Source: a virus
DNA: 64,000 nt
Reading direction: 5' to 3' (one strand)
Virus record (IMG/VR): IMGVR_UViG_3300044609_000988
Span: 17,109-81,108 of that record
Shown: piece by piece, positions 43,686-51,269 of the stretch
Numbering within the stretch: the stretch's first letter is position 1
How the letters are laid out: every line of letters starts with the position of its first letter
Program-made: the position numbers and the translations under genes
Notes under the pieces: generated by a model
The model's input: the letters and a program-made list of their open reading frames with translations, nothing else
Told to the model about the DNA's origin: nothing
Databases searched by the model: none

Positions 43686-44558
43686 ATGCCTACCAGTCCT
43701 TATTTTCCAAGCTACTACGATGGTTATCAAGGTGAACAAGACCTAGTTCAGGATCTTGTTGACGAGCAGATTAAGCTGTTCGGTTCTGATATCTATTATC
43801 TACCAAGAACTCTTCTTAAAGATAATACTTTAGATGATTTAATTTACTCTAAATTTGAAGAGCAATTTCAAATTGAAATGCTATTGCAAAATGTGAGTGG
43901 ATTTGGTGAGTCAGAATTTATTAGTAAATTTGGTCTTAAGATAACACAAGAAATTAGATTTAATGTTTCTTCTCGGAGATGGAGACAAGAAGGTACTGCA
44001 TTTGGTTTGGATGCCAGACCTTTGGAAGGAGATCTATTATTCTTTCCATTGACCAAAGACTTGTATGAAATTAAATTTGTGCAAGTAGAGGAAGTATTTT
44101 TCCAGTTTGGTCAATTGCCATTCTATTCTATTACTGCAGAAATTTATGAGATGGGCAATGAATCTATCGATACTGGAGTTGCTGATATTGATCTAATCGA
44201 AAGCATTCTATCTCCAGCTATTGACATTGTTATGCTGGAAGATAGTGGTACAGAAAATTATATTGTTGGGGAAATTGTAACTGGATCTGTATCCGACGTT
44301 ACTGCAAAAGTTTCAAAATGGAATTCCCAAACAAGAACACTTACTGTTATTACTAGGACAGGAACGTTTGTTGAAGAAGAAAATATTGTTGGGGAAGATA
44401 GTGATGCTTCGTGGACAGTAGAATCATTCTCTACATTAGAGGACCCAAATAACAATTACGAAGAAAATAAATATATTGAAGACACTGCCGATGATCTTTT
44501 AGATTTTTCTGAGGGTAATCCTTTCGGTGAGTATGGTAATTTTATGGATAGCTTCTAA
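43686..44558 (+). CDS. gp14: Neck protein gp14 with C-terminal beta module
   Basis: A 290-residue protein (T4 gp14 is 256). The N-terminal 150 residues match gp14: Asp-Ile-Tyr-Tyr-Leu-Pro-Arg-Thr, then Glu-Met-Leu-Leu-Gln-Asn-Val, then Gly-Asp-Leu-Leu-Phe-Phe-Pro-Leu. The C-terminal part (about 180-255) carries a Gly-Glu-Ile-Val-Thr-Gly-Ser-Val module with Ala-Lys-Val-Ser-Lys-Trp-Asn and Gly-Thr-Phe-Val. This looks like the Ser-Gly-Ala-x-Gly module of the baseplate proteins and may explain the extra length. The stop and the gp15 start overlap (TAATG). Confidence 0.9.
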   Translation: MPTSPYFPSYYDGYQGEQDLVQDLVDEQIKLFGSDIYYLPRTLLKDNTLDDLIYSKFEEQFQIEMLLQNVSGFGESEFISKFGLKITQEIRFNVSSRRWRQEGTAFGLDARPLEGDLLFFPLTKDLYEIKFVQVEEVFFQFGQLPFYSITAEIYEMGNESIDTGVADIDLIESILSPAIDIVMLEDSGTENYIVGEIVTGSVSDVTAKVSKWNSQTRTLTVITRTGTFVEEENIVGEDSDASWTVESFSTLEDPNNNYEENKYIEDTADDLLDFSEGNPFGEYGNFMDSF

Positions 44559-45370
44559 TGTTAGGTACACATTTTTATAACGAGGCAATTAAAAAAACAG
44601 TTGTCGGATTCGGAACTCTTTTCAATAATTTAGAAGTTCAGCGTAAAGATCCCCAGACAGGGGAGATGCTTGAAGTTCAAAAGGTTCCTATTGGATATGG
44701 TCCAAAGGATAAGTTTGTTCGTAGAATTGAGGAGAACCCCGATCCTACTCCAGGTGCTCCTTATGAGTATATGAGGATTCCTCGTATCTATTTTGAAATG
44801 ACTGGTATTAATTATGATGGCGGACGTAAAGTAAGTCCTATACAAAAATACAAAAATATTATTTCTGATAATGGAAACGAGGTGAGAGTTCAGTATGTTC
44901 CAGTACCTTATAACATTAGCTTTGAGCTTGGCGTTTTAGCAAAGTCACAAGATGATGGACTACAGATTGTAGAACAGATTTTACCATACTTCCAACCAAA
45001 TTTCAACGTCACTATCAATTTTATTCCCGAGATGGATGAAAAGAAAGATGTTGCTATTGTATTGAATAGTGTTGATCTAGATGATTCGTGGGATGGTGAT
45101 TTTAAAAGTAGGAGACAAATTATTTGGACTTTTCAGTTCACTGCTAAGTCATATATTTACGGTCCCTTCAATCAGGCTGACATCATTCGTAAGGCAATTA
45201 TTTACGAAACTGTTGGTGATCTTGATCAAAACAAACGTAATGCTAGATTTACCTACACACCAGAAGCACTTGAAGATAAAAATGATGATGGTGTTATCAA
45301 TGCTTTAGATGATGCTTTATTAACAGCAGATGATGACTTTGGATTTAATGGAGAGATTGATCTACTATGA
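44558..45370 (+). CDS. gp15: Tail terminator / sheath stabiliser gp15
   Basis: A 270-residue protein, nearly the length of T4 gp15 (272). The N-terminus (Leu-Gly-Thr-His-Phe-Tyr-Asn-Glu-Ala-Ile-Lys-Lys-Thr-Val-Val-Gly-Phe-Gly-Thr-Leu) and the segment with Val-Pro-Ile-Gly-Tyr-Gly-Pro-Lys-Asp-Lys are typical of the family. It forms the hexameric cap on the tail and joins it to the neck. It overlaps gp14 by one base and gp16 by four (ATGA), which suggests coupled translation. Confidence 0.92.
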   Translation: MLGTHFYNEAIKKTVVGFGTLFNNLEVQRKDPQTGEMLEVQKVPIGYGPKDKFVRRIEENPDPTPGAPYEYMRIPRIYFEMTGINYDGGRKVSPIQKYKNIISDNGNEVRVQYVPVPYNISFELGVLAKSQDDGLQIVEQILPYFQPNFNVTINFIPEMDEKKDVAIVLNSVDLDDSWDGDFKSRRQIIWTFQFTAKSYIYGPFNQADIIRKAIIYETVGDLDQNKRNARFTYTPEALEDKNDDGVINALDDALLTADDDFGFNGEIDLL

Positions 45371-45789
45371 ACGAATTTGAAAAGAATATGGAACAAATAT
45401 TTGACATTGAAGTTACATCAGAAGAAACAGAAATTATACAAGAAAAGCCAACTGCCCCAGTTAAAAAAGAAGATCCAGAAAAAGATTACGAATATACCAG
45501 GGGTCAGCTCTACGACCTCATAGAGAAGGGCCAGGAGGCCGTACAAGGGGCCTTAGAGGTTGCTCAGGAGTCTGGGCACCCCCGAGCATTTGAAGTCGCT
45601 GTGAACGCTATGAAGCAGGTCTCAGACATGACTGATAAATTAATTGATCTTCAGAAGAAGATGAAGGATCTTGACGCTCCTATTAAAGGTAAAGGACCTA
45701 CCACAGTTAACAACACAATGTTTGTTGGTAGCACCGCCGACCTGCAGAAAATGCTCAAGGATATGGGCAAAAACATGGCAGAAGAATAA
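45367..45789 (+). CDS. gp16: Terminase small subunit gp16
   Basis: A 140-residue protein (T4 gp16 is 164). The core after residue 40 (Tyr-Glu-Tyr-Thr-Arg-Gly-Gln-Leu-Tyr-Asp-Leu-Ile-Glu-Lys-Gly) and the helix ending in Asp-Leu-Gln-Lys-Lys-Met are the gp16 signature, followed by a Thr-Thr-Val-Asn-Asn-Thr-Met-Phe-Val-Gly-Ser-Thr segment. The N-terminal 35 residues are acidic and poorly conserved. It assists gp17 in starting DNA packaging. The conserved core is encoded by a GC-rich islet (45500-45640). The stop codon is part of a late promoter box. Confidence 0.9.
   Translation: MNEFEKNMEQIFDIEVTSEETEIIQEKPTAPVKKEDPEKDYEYTRGQLYDLIEKGQEAVQGALEVAQESGHPRAFEVAVNAMKQVSDMTDKLIDLQKKMKDLDAPIKGKGPTTVNNTMFVGSTADLQKMLKDMGKNMAEE
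45500..45640 (+). other. GC-rich islet in the core of gp16
   Basis: 35 of 60 bases at 45541-45600 are G or C, with clustered AGG, GGC, GGG, GCC, CCC, CGA and ATA codons, while both ends of the gene are AT-rich. The islet covers the conserved gp16 helices. Confidence 0.6.
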
Positions 45790-45792
45790 ATA
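45785..45792 (+). promoter_or_regulatory. Late promoter box AATAAATA fused to the gp16 stop codon
   Basis: The TAA stop of gp16 (45787-45789) lies in AATAAATA. The next gene starts 20 bases downstream, behind an AAAGGA ribosome binding site. Confidence 0.5.
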
Positions 45793-45812
45793 TCAAATAA
45801 AAGGAAAAAACA

Positions 45813-46082
45813 ATGAGAATTAAATTACTCGGAACTGTTGTAACTCTTTCAACTACTCCAAACGAAATCAGCACAACTGCTACTGATGTTTTACTTGTTC
45901 ACGATGCTGGTGGTAATGCTGGAAGAACTATCACCCTCTATGAAGCTGATGGAACTACAGTAGTTGGTTCCTTTTATTCCAATCCAGGAACAGAACTTGT
46001 GCTTCACAAAAAAGCAGGACAAAAATTAAAAGTAGATACTGGATCGGATGTTCGTGCTACACCAGTTGGTTATTTCTCGTAA
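45813..46082 (+). CDS. Small beta-rich hypothetical protein
   Basis: An 89-residue protein that appears to be all beta: Leu-Leu-Gly-Thr-Val-Val-Thr-Leu-Ser, then Asp-Val-Leu-Leu-Val-His-Asp-Ala-Gly-Gly-Asn-Ala-Gly-Arg, then Gly-Gln-Lys-Leu-Lys-Val-Asp-Thr. A good AAAGGA ribosome binding site precedes it. Small proteins of this type occur between gp16 and gp17 in cyanophages and could be minor capsid or decoration proteins. That role is inferred; the only facts are the size, the predicted fold and the position among late genes. Its stop overlaps the next start as TAATG. Confidence 0.65.
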   Translation: MRIKLLGTVVTLSTTPNEISTTATDVLLVHDAGGNAGRTITLYEADGTTVVGSFYSNPGTELVLHKKAGQKLKVDTGSDVRATPVGYFS

Positions 46083-46561
46083 TGAAAAAAAGAGTTCCCA
46101 CAGAAAGAGAGATAGCCAGAAAACATGGAGTCTCTGTCAAATATGTTATACGTCAAGCTGAAGTTGGTTCTACTGTAGAGCGTGAGCATGTTACTGACCA
46201 CAAAGCTGCCTATGAAATTGCTCTACAGCATTTAGATGAATTTCCAGATTACTACAAACATTTACTAGCAATGGAAAAGAAAATGAAAGCAGAATATAAA
46301 AAGAAAAAAACTTATAAAGAAATAAAAGAATCATTGGTGGCAGAAAACCACATTGATGTTGCCATGGGCAGAGAACTTGATGATGAAGGAGCAATGATCA
46401 TGAATCAAATTGAAGAGATTAAACATTGTTGTGATCGTCTCAAAATGTCTATTAAGTCACCCACAATGCAGGTTCCTGGTTGGGTTCAATCCAAGGTAAC
46501 TCTTGCTGCTGATTATATGGATTCTGTTGCGTCATACATGGACAACAAGCACGAAGGGTGA
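46082..46561 (+). CDS. DUF5661-type protein
   Basis: A 159-residue protein. The N-terminal part (Val-Pro-Thr-Glu-Arg-Glu-Ile-Ala-Arg-Lys-His-Gly-Val-Ser, then Glu-His-Val-Thr-Asp, then Glu-Ile-Ala-Leu-Gln-His-Leu-Asp-Glu-Phe-Pro-Asp-Tyr-Tyr) matches the pattern of DUF5661 proteins. These are frequent in marine phages and have no established function. A lysine-rich linker follows, then a C-terminal helix with Trp-Val-Gln-Ser-Lys-Val-Thr-Leu-Ala-Ala-Asp-Tyr-Met. That last segment recurs in cyanophage structural and capsid-associated proteins. It is probably co-expressed with packaging genes. Confidence 0.7.
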   Translation: MKKRVPTEREIARKHGVSVKYVIRQAEVGSTVEREHVTDHKAAYEIALQHLDEFPDYYKHLLAMEKKMKAEYKKKKTYKEIKESLVAENHIDVAMGRELDDEGAMIMNQIEEIKHCCDRLKMSIKSPTMQVPGWVQSKVTLAADYMDSVASYMDNKHEG

Positions 46562-46612
46562 GCATTCCTTAACAAAACTTCGGTAACTATTGTAACACCA
46601 TAAACATGGTAT

Positions 46613-46624
46613 TCTAAATATAAT
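46613..46624 (+). promoter_or_regulatory. Candidate promoter TCTAAATA/TATAAT upstream of gp17 unit
   Basis: A CTAAATA late-box variant (46614-46620) overlaps a perfect TATAAT (46619-46624). No good -35 hexamer is seen at 16-18 bases upstream; a TTGTAA at 46590 is too far away. It lies in the 87-base gap before the zinc-ribbon-like gene. Confidence 0.35.
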
Positions 46625-46648
46625 ATTGACCTTATACAGGTGAGAACT

Positions 46649-46885
46649 ATGAATACCAAAACATGCCCAAAGTGTGGTGCTCAATGGATTGACAATCAGC
46701 ACTTCTGGACTGGCACGAACAAGAAAGGTGACGAATCAGAACTTGCTTCTTTGGTTTGTGACAAGTTTGGTGATGCTACATGCATCAATCCCTGCAAAGG
46801 AACCACTGATGGAAAGGGTTGGGAAAATAGATTAAATAATATGGATGCTATTGATAAAGATATTGAGCGTAGTTTGAATGGCTGA
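46649..46885 (+). CDS. Small zinc-ribbon-like protein overlapping gp17
   Basis: A 78-residue protein from ATG 46649. An in-frame GTG at 46640 is less likely because the AGGTGA ribosome binding site (46638-46643) sits five bases before the ATG and overlaps the GTG. Cys5, Cys8, Cys36 and the Cys45/Cys49 pair (Cys-Pro-Lys-Cys-Gly near the N-terminus, then Cys-Ile-Asn-Pro-Cys) suggest a small metal-binding fold. It overlaps gp17 by eight bases, so it may be translated together with the packaging ATPase. Its role is unknown. Confidence 0.65.
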   Translation: MNTKTCPKCGAQWIDNQHFWTGTNKKGDESELASLVCDKFGDATCINPCKGTTDGKGWENRLNNMDAIDKDIERSLNG

Positions 46886-48521
46886 TGACATTTATTTGGG
46901 CAATCCGCTTTTAAAGAAAGCGAACGTTGCCCATGATTGGACTAAAGAAGAAATTGAAGAATACTTAAAGTGTAAGGAAGATCCCGTATACTTTGCATTG
47001 AACTATGTAAAAATTGTTCAGGTTGACGAAGGTTTGATTCCTTTTAGGATGTACGACTTTCAAAAAGAGTTAGTGAAGAAGTTTCACGAAAATAGATTTA
47101 ACATTGCTAAACTACCAAGACAGACAGGGAAATCAACAGTTGTGGTTTCCTATCTGCTTCACTATGCTTTGTTTAATGATAGCTCCAACATCGGCATTCT
47201 AGCAAACAAAGCTTCTACCGCTAGAGACCTATTAGGAAGATTGCAGACTGCATACGAGAATCTTCCTAAGTGGTTGCAGCAAGGTGTTCTTTCGTGGAAC
47301 AAAGGTTCCATGGAACTGGAAAATGGTTCCAAGATCATGGCAGCTTCTACATCAGCATCTGCTGTGCGAGGGATGTCATTCAATATTATCTTTTTGGACG
47401 AATTTGCTTTCGTTCCAAACCATATTGCTGACGACTTCTTCTCGTCTGTATATCCTACTATTTCATCTGGACAAAGAACTAAAGTTATTATTATTTCTAC
47501 CCCATATGGTATGAACCACTTCTATAAGTTGTGGGTAGATGCACAAAACAAAAGAAACAATTATATCTGGACTGAGGTTCACTGGTCTGAAGTTCCTGGT
47601 CGTGACGAGAAGTGGAAAGAAGAAACAATCAAGAATACTTCTGAACGTCAGTTCACTCAGGAGTTTGAGTGCGAATTCTTAGGATCAGTTGATACTCTCA
47701 TTTCTGCTAATAAATTAAGAAATTTAGTATTTGATACTCCAATAAGTTCAAATAAAGGATTGGATGTTTACGAAGAACCAAATCAAAAAGCAGAATATAT
47801 TATGACTGCCGACGTATCGAGAGGTATTGGTGGCGACTATTCAGCGTTTATTGTTTTTGATATTACTACAGTTCCATATAAAGTAGTAGCGAAATACAGA
47901 AACAATGAAATTAAACCTATGCTTTTTCCTAATGTCATTAATGATGTAGCTAGAGCATACAATAATGCTTACGTATTATGTGAAGTCAATGACGTTGGTG
48001 ATCAGGTAGCATCTATTTTAAACTACGATCTTGAATATGCAAATGTATTGATGTGTTCTATGCGTGGTAGAGCGGGACAGATTGTTGGCCAAGGTTTCTC
48101 TGGAAACAAAACTCAACTTGGAGTCAAGATGAGTATCACTGTTAAAAAAGTTGGTTGTCAAAACCTCAAGCAAATTATTGAAGACGATAAATTGCTATTC
48201 AGGGATTACGAAATTATTAATGAGCTTACCACATTTATTCAGAAAAAGCAATCCTTTGAAGCAGACGATGGATTCCATGATGACCTTGTGATGTGTTTGG
48301 TAATCTTTGCTTGGTTGGCAGTTCAAGATTATTTTAAAGAGATGACGGACAATGATGTTCGCCAAAGAATCTACGAAGAACAAAAAAATCAAATTGAACA
48401 AGATATGGCTCCATTTGGGTTTATTACTACTGGCTTGGAGGGAGATGAAGGATTTGTATCTGACGGTAGTATTTGGTATGGAGATACACAAGAAGATGTA
48501 TCGTATATGTGGAACAACTGA
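46878..48521 (+). CDS. gp17: Terminase large subunit gp17
   Basis: A 547-residue packaging motor (T4 gp17 is 610). The ATPase domain has the Walker A-type Arg-Gln-Thr-Gly-Lys-Ser-Thr at 81-87 and Walker B Ile-Phe-Leu-Asp174-Glu175. The nuclease domain begins near residue 308 with Thr-Ala-Asp312-Val-Ser-Arg-Gly and contains the late His467-Asp468-Asp469 motif. These acidic residues should bind the metal ions that cut concatemers at headful. It pumps DNA through the gp20 portal. No intron or homing-endonuclease insertion is seen. Confidence 0.95.
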   Translation: MADDIYLGNPLLKKANVAHDWTKEEIEEYLKCKEDPVYFALNYVKIVQVDEGLIPFRMYDFQKELVKKFHENRFNIAKLPRQTGKSTVVVSYLLHYALFNDSSNIGILANKASTARDLLGRLQTAYENLPKWLQQGVLSWNKGSMELENGSKIMAASTSASAVRGMSFNIIFLDEFAFVPNHIADDFFSSVYPTISSGQRTKVIIISTPYGMNHFYKLWVDAQNKRNNYIWTEVHWSEVPGRDEKWKEETIKNTSERQFTQEFECEFLGSVDTLISANKLRNLVFDTPISSNKGLDVYEEPNQKAEYIMTADVSRGIGGDYSAFIVFDITTVPYKVVAKYRNNEIKPMLFPNVINDVARAYNNAYVLCEVNDVGDQVASILNYDLEYANVLMCSMRGRAGQIVGQGFSGNKTQLGVKMSITVKKVGCQNLKQIIEDDKLLFRDYEIINELTTFIQKKQSFEADDGFHDDLVMCLVIFAWLAVQDYFKEMTDNDVRQRIYEEQKNQIEQDMAPFGFITTGLEGDEGFVSDGSIWYGDTQEDVSYMWNN

Positions 48522-48525
48522 TTTT

Positions 48526-48533
48526 CATAAATA
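48526..48533 (+). promoter_or_regulatory. Late promoter box CATAAATA before gp18
   Basis: It lies in the gap between gp17 and gp18, 39 bases before the gp18 start, which also has the strong GAGAGGAG ribosome binding site at 48559-48566. This fits the high output needed for tail sheath. Confidence 0.6.
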
Positions 48534-48572
48534 ATTTTAGATTTAAATGGATAAAACCGAGAGGAGAATAAA

Positions 48573-50555
48573 ATGGCAAGTCAAGTCTCGCCTGGAATTA
48601 TTTTAAAAGAGCGTGACCTATCTAATGTCGTAATAGTCGGTGCTCAGCAGATCACTGCCGCTATTGCTGGTGCTTTCGTAAAGGGACCTATTAATCAAAT
48701 CACAAATATCAGTTCACAAAGAGAATTGGTAAATATTTTTGGAAAGCCATCAGATGCTAACGCCGAAGATTGGTATGTAGCTTCTGAGTTTTTAAGCTAT
48801 GGTGGTAGATTAGCTGTAGTTCGCACATCTACTGGTGTAGAAAATGCTAGTACCGATGGTGGTTATCTAGTTAAGAACGACCAGGATTGGATTTCTGGTG
48901 GTTTTATTTCAGAAACTTTTGTTGCCAGAACTGCAGGAACTTGGGGCAATTCACTTCTAGTTGCTGTAGTTGATAGAGGTGCAGATCAGTACGTAACTTT
49001 AAGTGCTGCTCCCGATGTTATTGCCCAGCAAACTATTTTAGAATTTACCAACGGAAAAACTGCAGAAGTAGTTTCTTGGGATGCTCAAACTTTAGTAGCA
49101 TCTATTCTTTTAACCAACGGTTCTGGATTAATTGCTTCTGGAGATGTTTTAGAAGGAGGGAGTGTTTTACCAGGAGCAGCTGCTATCACTGCAACTGCTG
49201 TTTCTGATTGGTACACCAACACAGAAATTACTTATGGAATGGGCCAAACAACAGGTATTAAGTTATCCGCAATCGGTCCTCGTCCAGGAACTTCAGAATA
49301 TGCTTCAACTAAAGGAATTGAATGGGACGAAGTACACGTAGCCGTTATTGATTTAAATGGTATTATTTCTGGTTCCGCAAATAATATTGTTGAAACGTTT
49401 ACATACCTTTCAAAACTTGGTGATGGCAAGAGCACTGAAGGTGCTGACACTTATTACAGAAACGTAATTAATCAGCAATCATCATATATCTTTACTGGTG
49501 CTCATCCTTCAACTCAATATAATGTAGGCAACGGAGCTGCCTATTATGCATGGGGATTACAATCATCTGAAATGGAATCAGGTGATAAATTTACCTTAGC
49601 TCTAGTAGCTTCCAATGCTCTCTATGGTGGTGTTGATGATTATCAGTACAACTCAGCAGAGTATGGCGATGCTATTGATCTATTCTTAGATACAGAAGAA
49701 ACCAATGTAGATTTCATCCTTATGGGTGGATCTATGACACTAGAAAATGATACCAAAGCTAAAGCTAACAAAGTCATTTCTATTGCTGCTTCGAGAAAAG
49801 ATTGCATCGCCTTCGTATCTCCTCACAAAGGAAATCAGGTAGGTAGCAATGGTGCTTTAACTTCTTCACAGCAAAAAGTTAATACCATCAATTTCTTCAA
49901 TGGTTTAACTTCAACCTCATTCGCAATTTTTGATAGCGGTTATAAGTATTTCTATGATCGTTTCAATGATAAGTATCGCTACCTCCCATGTAATGGAGAC
50001 GTAGCTGGACTATGTGTATCTACTTCTGCTACTCTAGACGATTGGTATTCGCCAGCTGGAGTAAATAGAGGTTCTCTACGCAATGCAGTCAGACTTGCTT
50101 ACAATCCAAACAAAGCTGATAGAGATGAGCTTTATCAGGCAAGAATCAATCCTATTGTTTCTTTCCCTGGCTCTGGTGTAACTCTGTTTGGTGATAAGAC
50201 TGCTCTTGCTTCTCCAAGTGCTTTCGATAGAATTAACGTTCGTCGTTTATTCTTAAACATCGAAAAAAGAGTAGGCGATCTTTCCAAGCAAGTTCTATTT
50301 GAACAGAACGATGAAGCTACTAGATCTTCATTCTCAAGCGCCGTTAATGCTTACTTGAACGAAGTTCAAGCAAGAAGAGGCGTTACAGATTTCCTTGTGG
50401 TTTGTAATGAATCAAACAATACTCCTGATGTTATTGACCGAAATGAATTCGTTGCTGAAATTTACATCAAACCAACCCGCTCCATCAACTATATCACGGT
50501 TACATTCACTGCAACCAAGACTGGAGTATCTTTTAACGAAGTAGTTGGTCGTTAA
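48573..50555 (+). CDS. gp18: Tail sheath protein gp18
   Basis: A 660-residue contractile sheath subunit (T4 gp18 is 659). The N-terminus (Val-Ser-Pro-Gly-Ile-Ile-Leu-Lys-Glu-Arg-Asp-Leu-Ser) is the classic sheath start. The C-terminal domain has Phe-Asp-Arg-Ile-Asn-Val-Arg-Arg-Leu-Phe and ends with Ser-Ile-Asn-Tyr-Ile-Thr-Val-Thr-Phe. The variable middle contains a short Gly-Ser-Val insert. It has its own late promoter, a strong ribosome binding site, and is followed by the tube gene after 29 bases, so both are probably made from one message. Confidence 0.95.
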   Translation: MASQVSPGIILKERDLSNVVIVGAQQITAAIAGAFVKGPINQITNISSQRELVNIFGKPSDANAEDWYVASEFLSYGGRLAVVRTSTGVENASTDGGYLVKNDQDWISGGFISETFVARTAGTWGNSLLVAVVDRGADQYVTLSAAPDVIAQQTILEFTNGKTAEVVSWDAQTLVASILLTNGSGLIASGDVLEGGSVLPGAAAITATAVSDWYTNTEITYGMGQTTGIKLSAIGPRPGTSEYASTKGIEWDEVHVAVIDLNGIISGSANNIVETFTYLSKLGDGKSTEGADTYYRNVINQQSSYIFTGAHPSTQYNVGNGAAYYAWGLQSSEMESGDKFTLALVASNALYGGVDDYQYNSAEYGDAIDLFLDTEETNVDFILMGGSMTLENDTKAKANKVISIAASRKDCIAFVSPHKGNQVGSNGALTSSQQKVNTINFFNGLTSTSFAIFDSGYKYFYDRFNDKYRYLPCNGDVAGLCVSTSATLDDWYSPAGVNRGSLRNAVRLAYNPNKADRDELYQARINPIVSFPGSGVTLFGDKTALASPSAFDRINVRRLFLNIEKRVGDLSKQVLFEQNDEATRSSFSSAVNAYLNEVQARRGVTDFLVVCNESNNTPDVIDRNEFVAEIYIKPTRSINYITVTFTATKTGVSFNEVVGR

Positions 50556-50584
50556 TTTATAAAACAACAACGAGGTAAACTAAA

Positions 50585-51235
50585 ATGGCAAAAGTATACA
50601 CAAGTAAAATCAACGATTTTATTAATAAGGTAGGACAAGGCGTAAAGCCTAATATGTTCGTGGTCGATATTGTATTTCCAACTGGCGCCATTGGCGCTGG
50701 TGGAGATGGCACTGCAACCGTAACATCTGAGCAAGACAAAGAGCTTGTCAATATTATGTGCAAATCAGCAGCTCTTCCTGCATCTAATCTAGGTGTTATT
50801 GAAGTTCCTTTCCGTGGAAGAACAGTAAAGATTGCTGGCGATAGAACTTTCGACACCTGGAGCCCAACATTTATTAATGATAAGGACTTCAAAGTTCGTG
50901 CCTTGATGGAGCAATGGTCAGAAGCTATTAATGGTCATGCTGGTAATACTGCTGATCTATTAACTCCACTATCTGGTGACGCAAGTGGCTATACTGCTCA
51001 CATGTTTGTTCACCAATTAGAGAAAGGTTCTACTCCAGATTCTTCAAATATTTTAAGAACTTACAAACTTTGGTATGCATTCCCTACCAATATTTCTCAA
51101 ATTGATCTTGGCTATGATAGCAATGATCAAATTGAAGAGTTCTCAGTTGAATTCCAATACTCATATTGGACATCAGAACCAGTATCTTCTCCAAGAGCTG
51201 GAGTAACAACTCGTCAAGTTAACGCTGACGTTTGA
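50585..51235 (+). CDS. gp19: Tail tube protein gp19
   Basis: A 216-residue protein (T4 gp19 is 163). It has the tail-tube pattern: Asn-Met-Phe-Val-Val-Asp-Ile, then Cys-Lys-Ser-Ala-Ala-Leu-Pro-Ala, then Gly-Asp-Arg-Thr-Phe-Asp-Thr-Trp. The C-terminus reads Ile-Glu-Glu-Phe-Ser-Val-Glu-Phe-Gln-Tyr-Ser-Tyr-Trp. The extra length lies partly in a glycine-rich insert near residues 35-50 and at the C-terminus. GAGG at 50571-50574 is the ribosome binding site. It polymerises into the inner tube through which DNA passes. Confidence 0.94.
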   Translation: MAKVYTSKINDFINKVGQGVKPNMFVVDIVFPTGAIGAGGDGTATVTSEQDKELVNIMCKSAALPASNLGVIEVPFRGRTVKIAGDRTFDTWSPTFINDKDFKVRALMEQWSEAINGHAGNTADLLTPLSGDASGYTAHMFVHQLEKGSTPDSSNILRTYKLWYAFPTNISQIDLGYDSNDQIEEFSVEFQYSYWTSEPVSSPRAGVTTRQVNADV

Positions 51236-51237
51236 TA

Positions 51238-51245
51238 ACTAAATA
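51238..51245 (+). promoter_or_regulatory. Candidate late promoter box ACTAAATA before gp20
   Basis: Same variant as at 27490, located between gp19 and gp20 and 24 bases before the gp20 start. Confidence 0.4.
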
Positions 51246-51269
51246 GAGTATCGAATTAAATAATTTAAT

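Noticed and set aside
46878-48521. Intron or homing endonuclease in the terminase gene
   Set aside because: The frame is continuous and all ATPase and nuclease motifs appear in order at the usual spacing.
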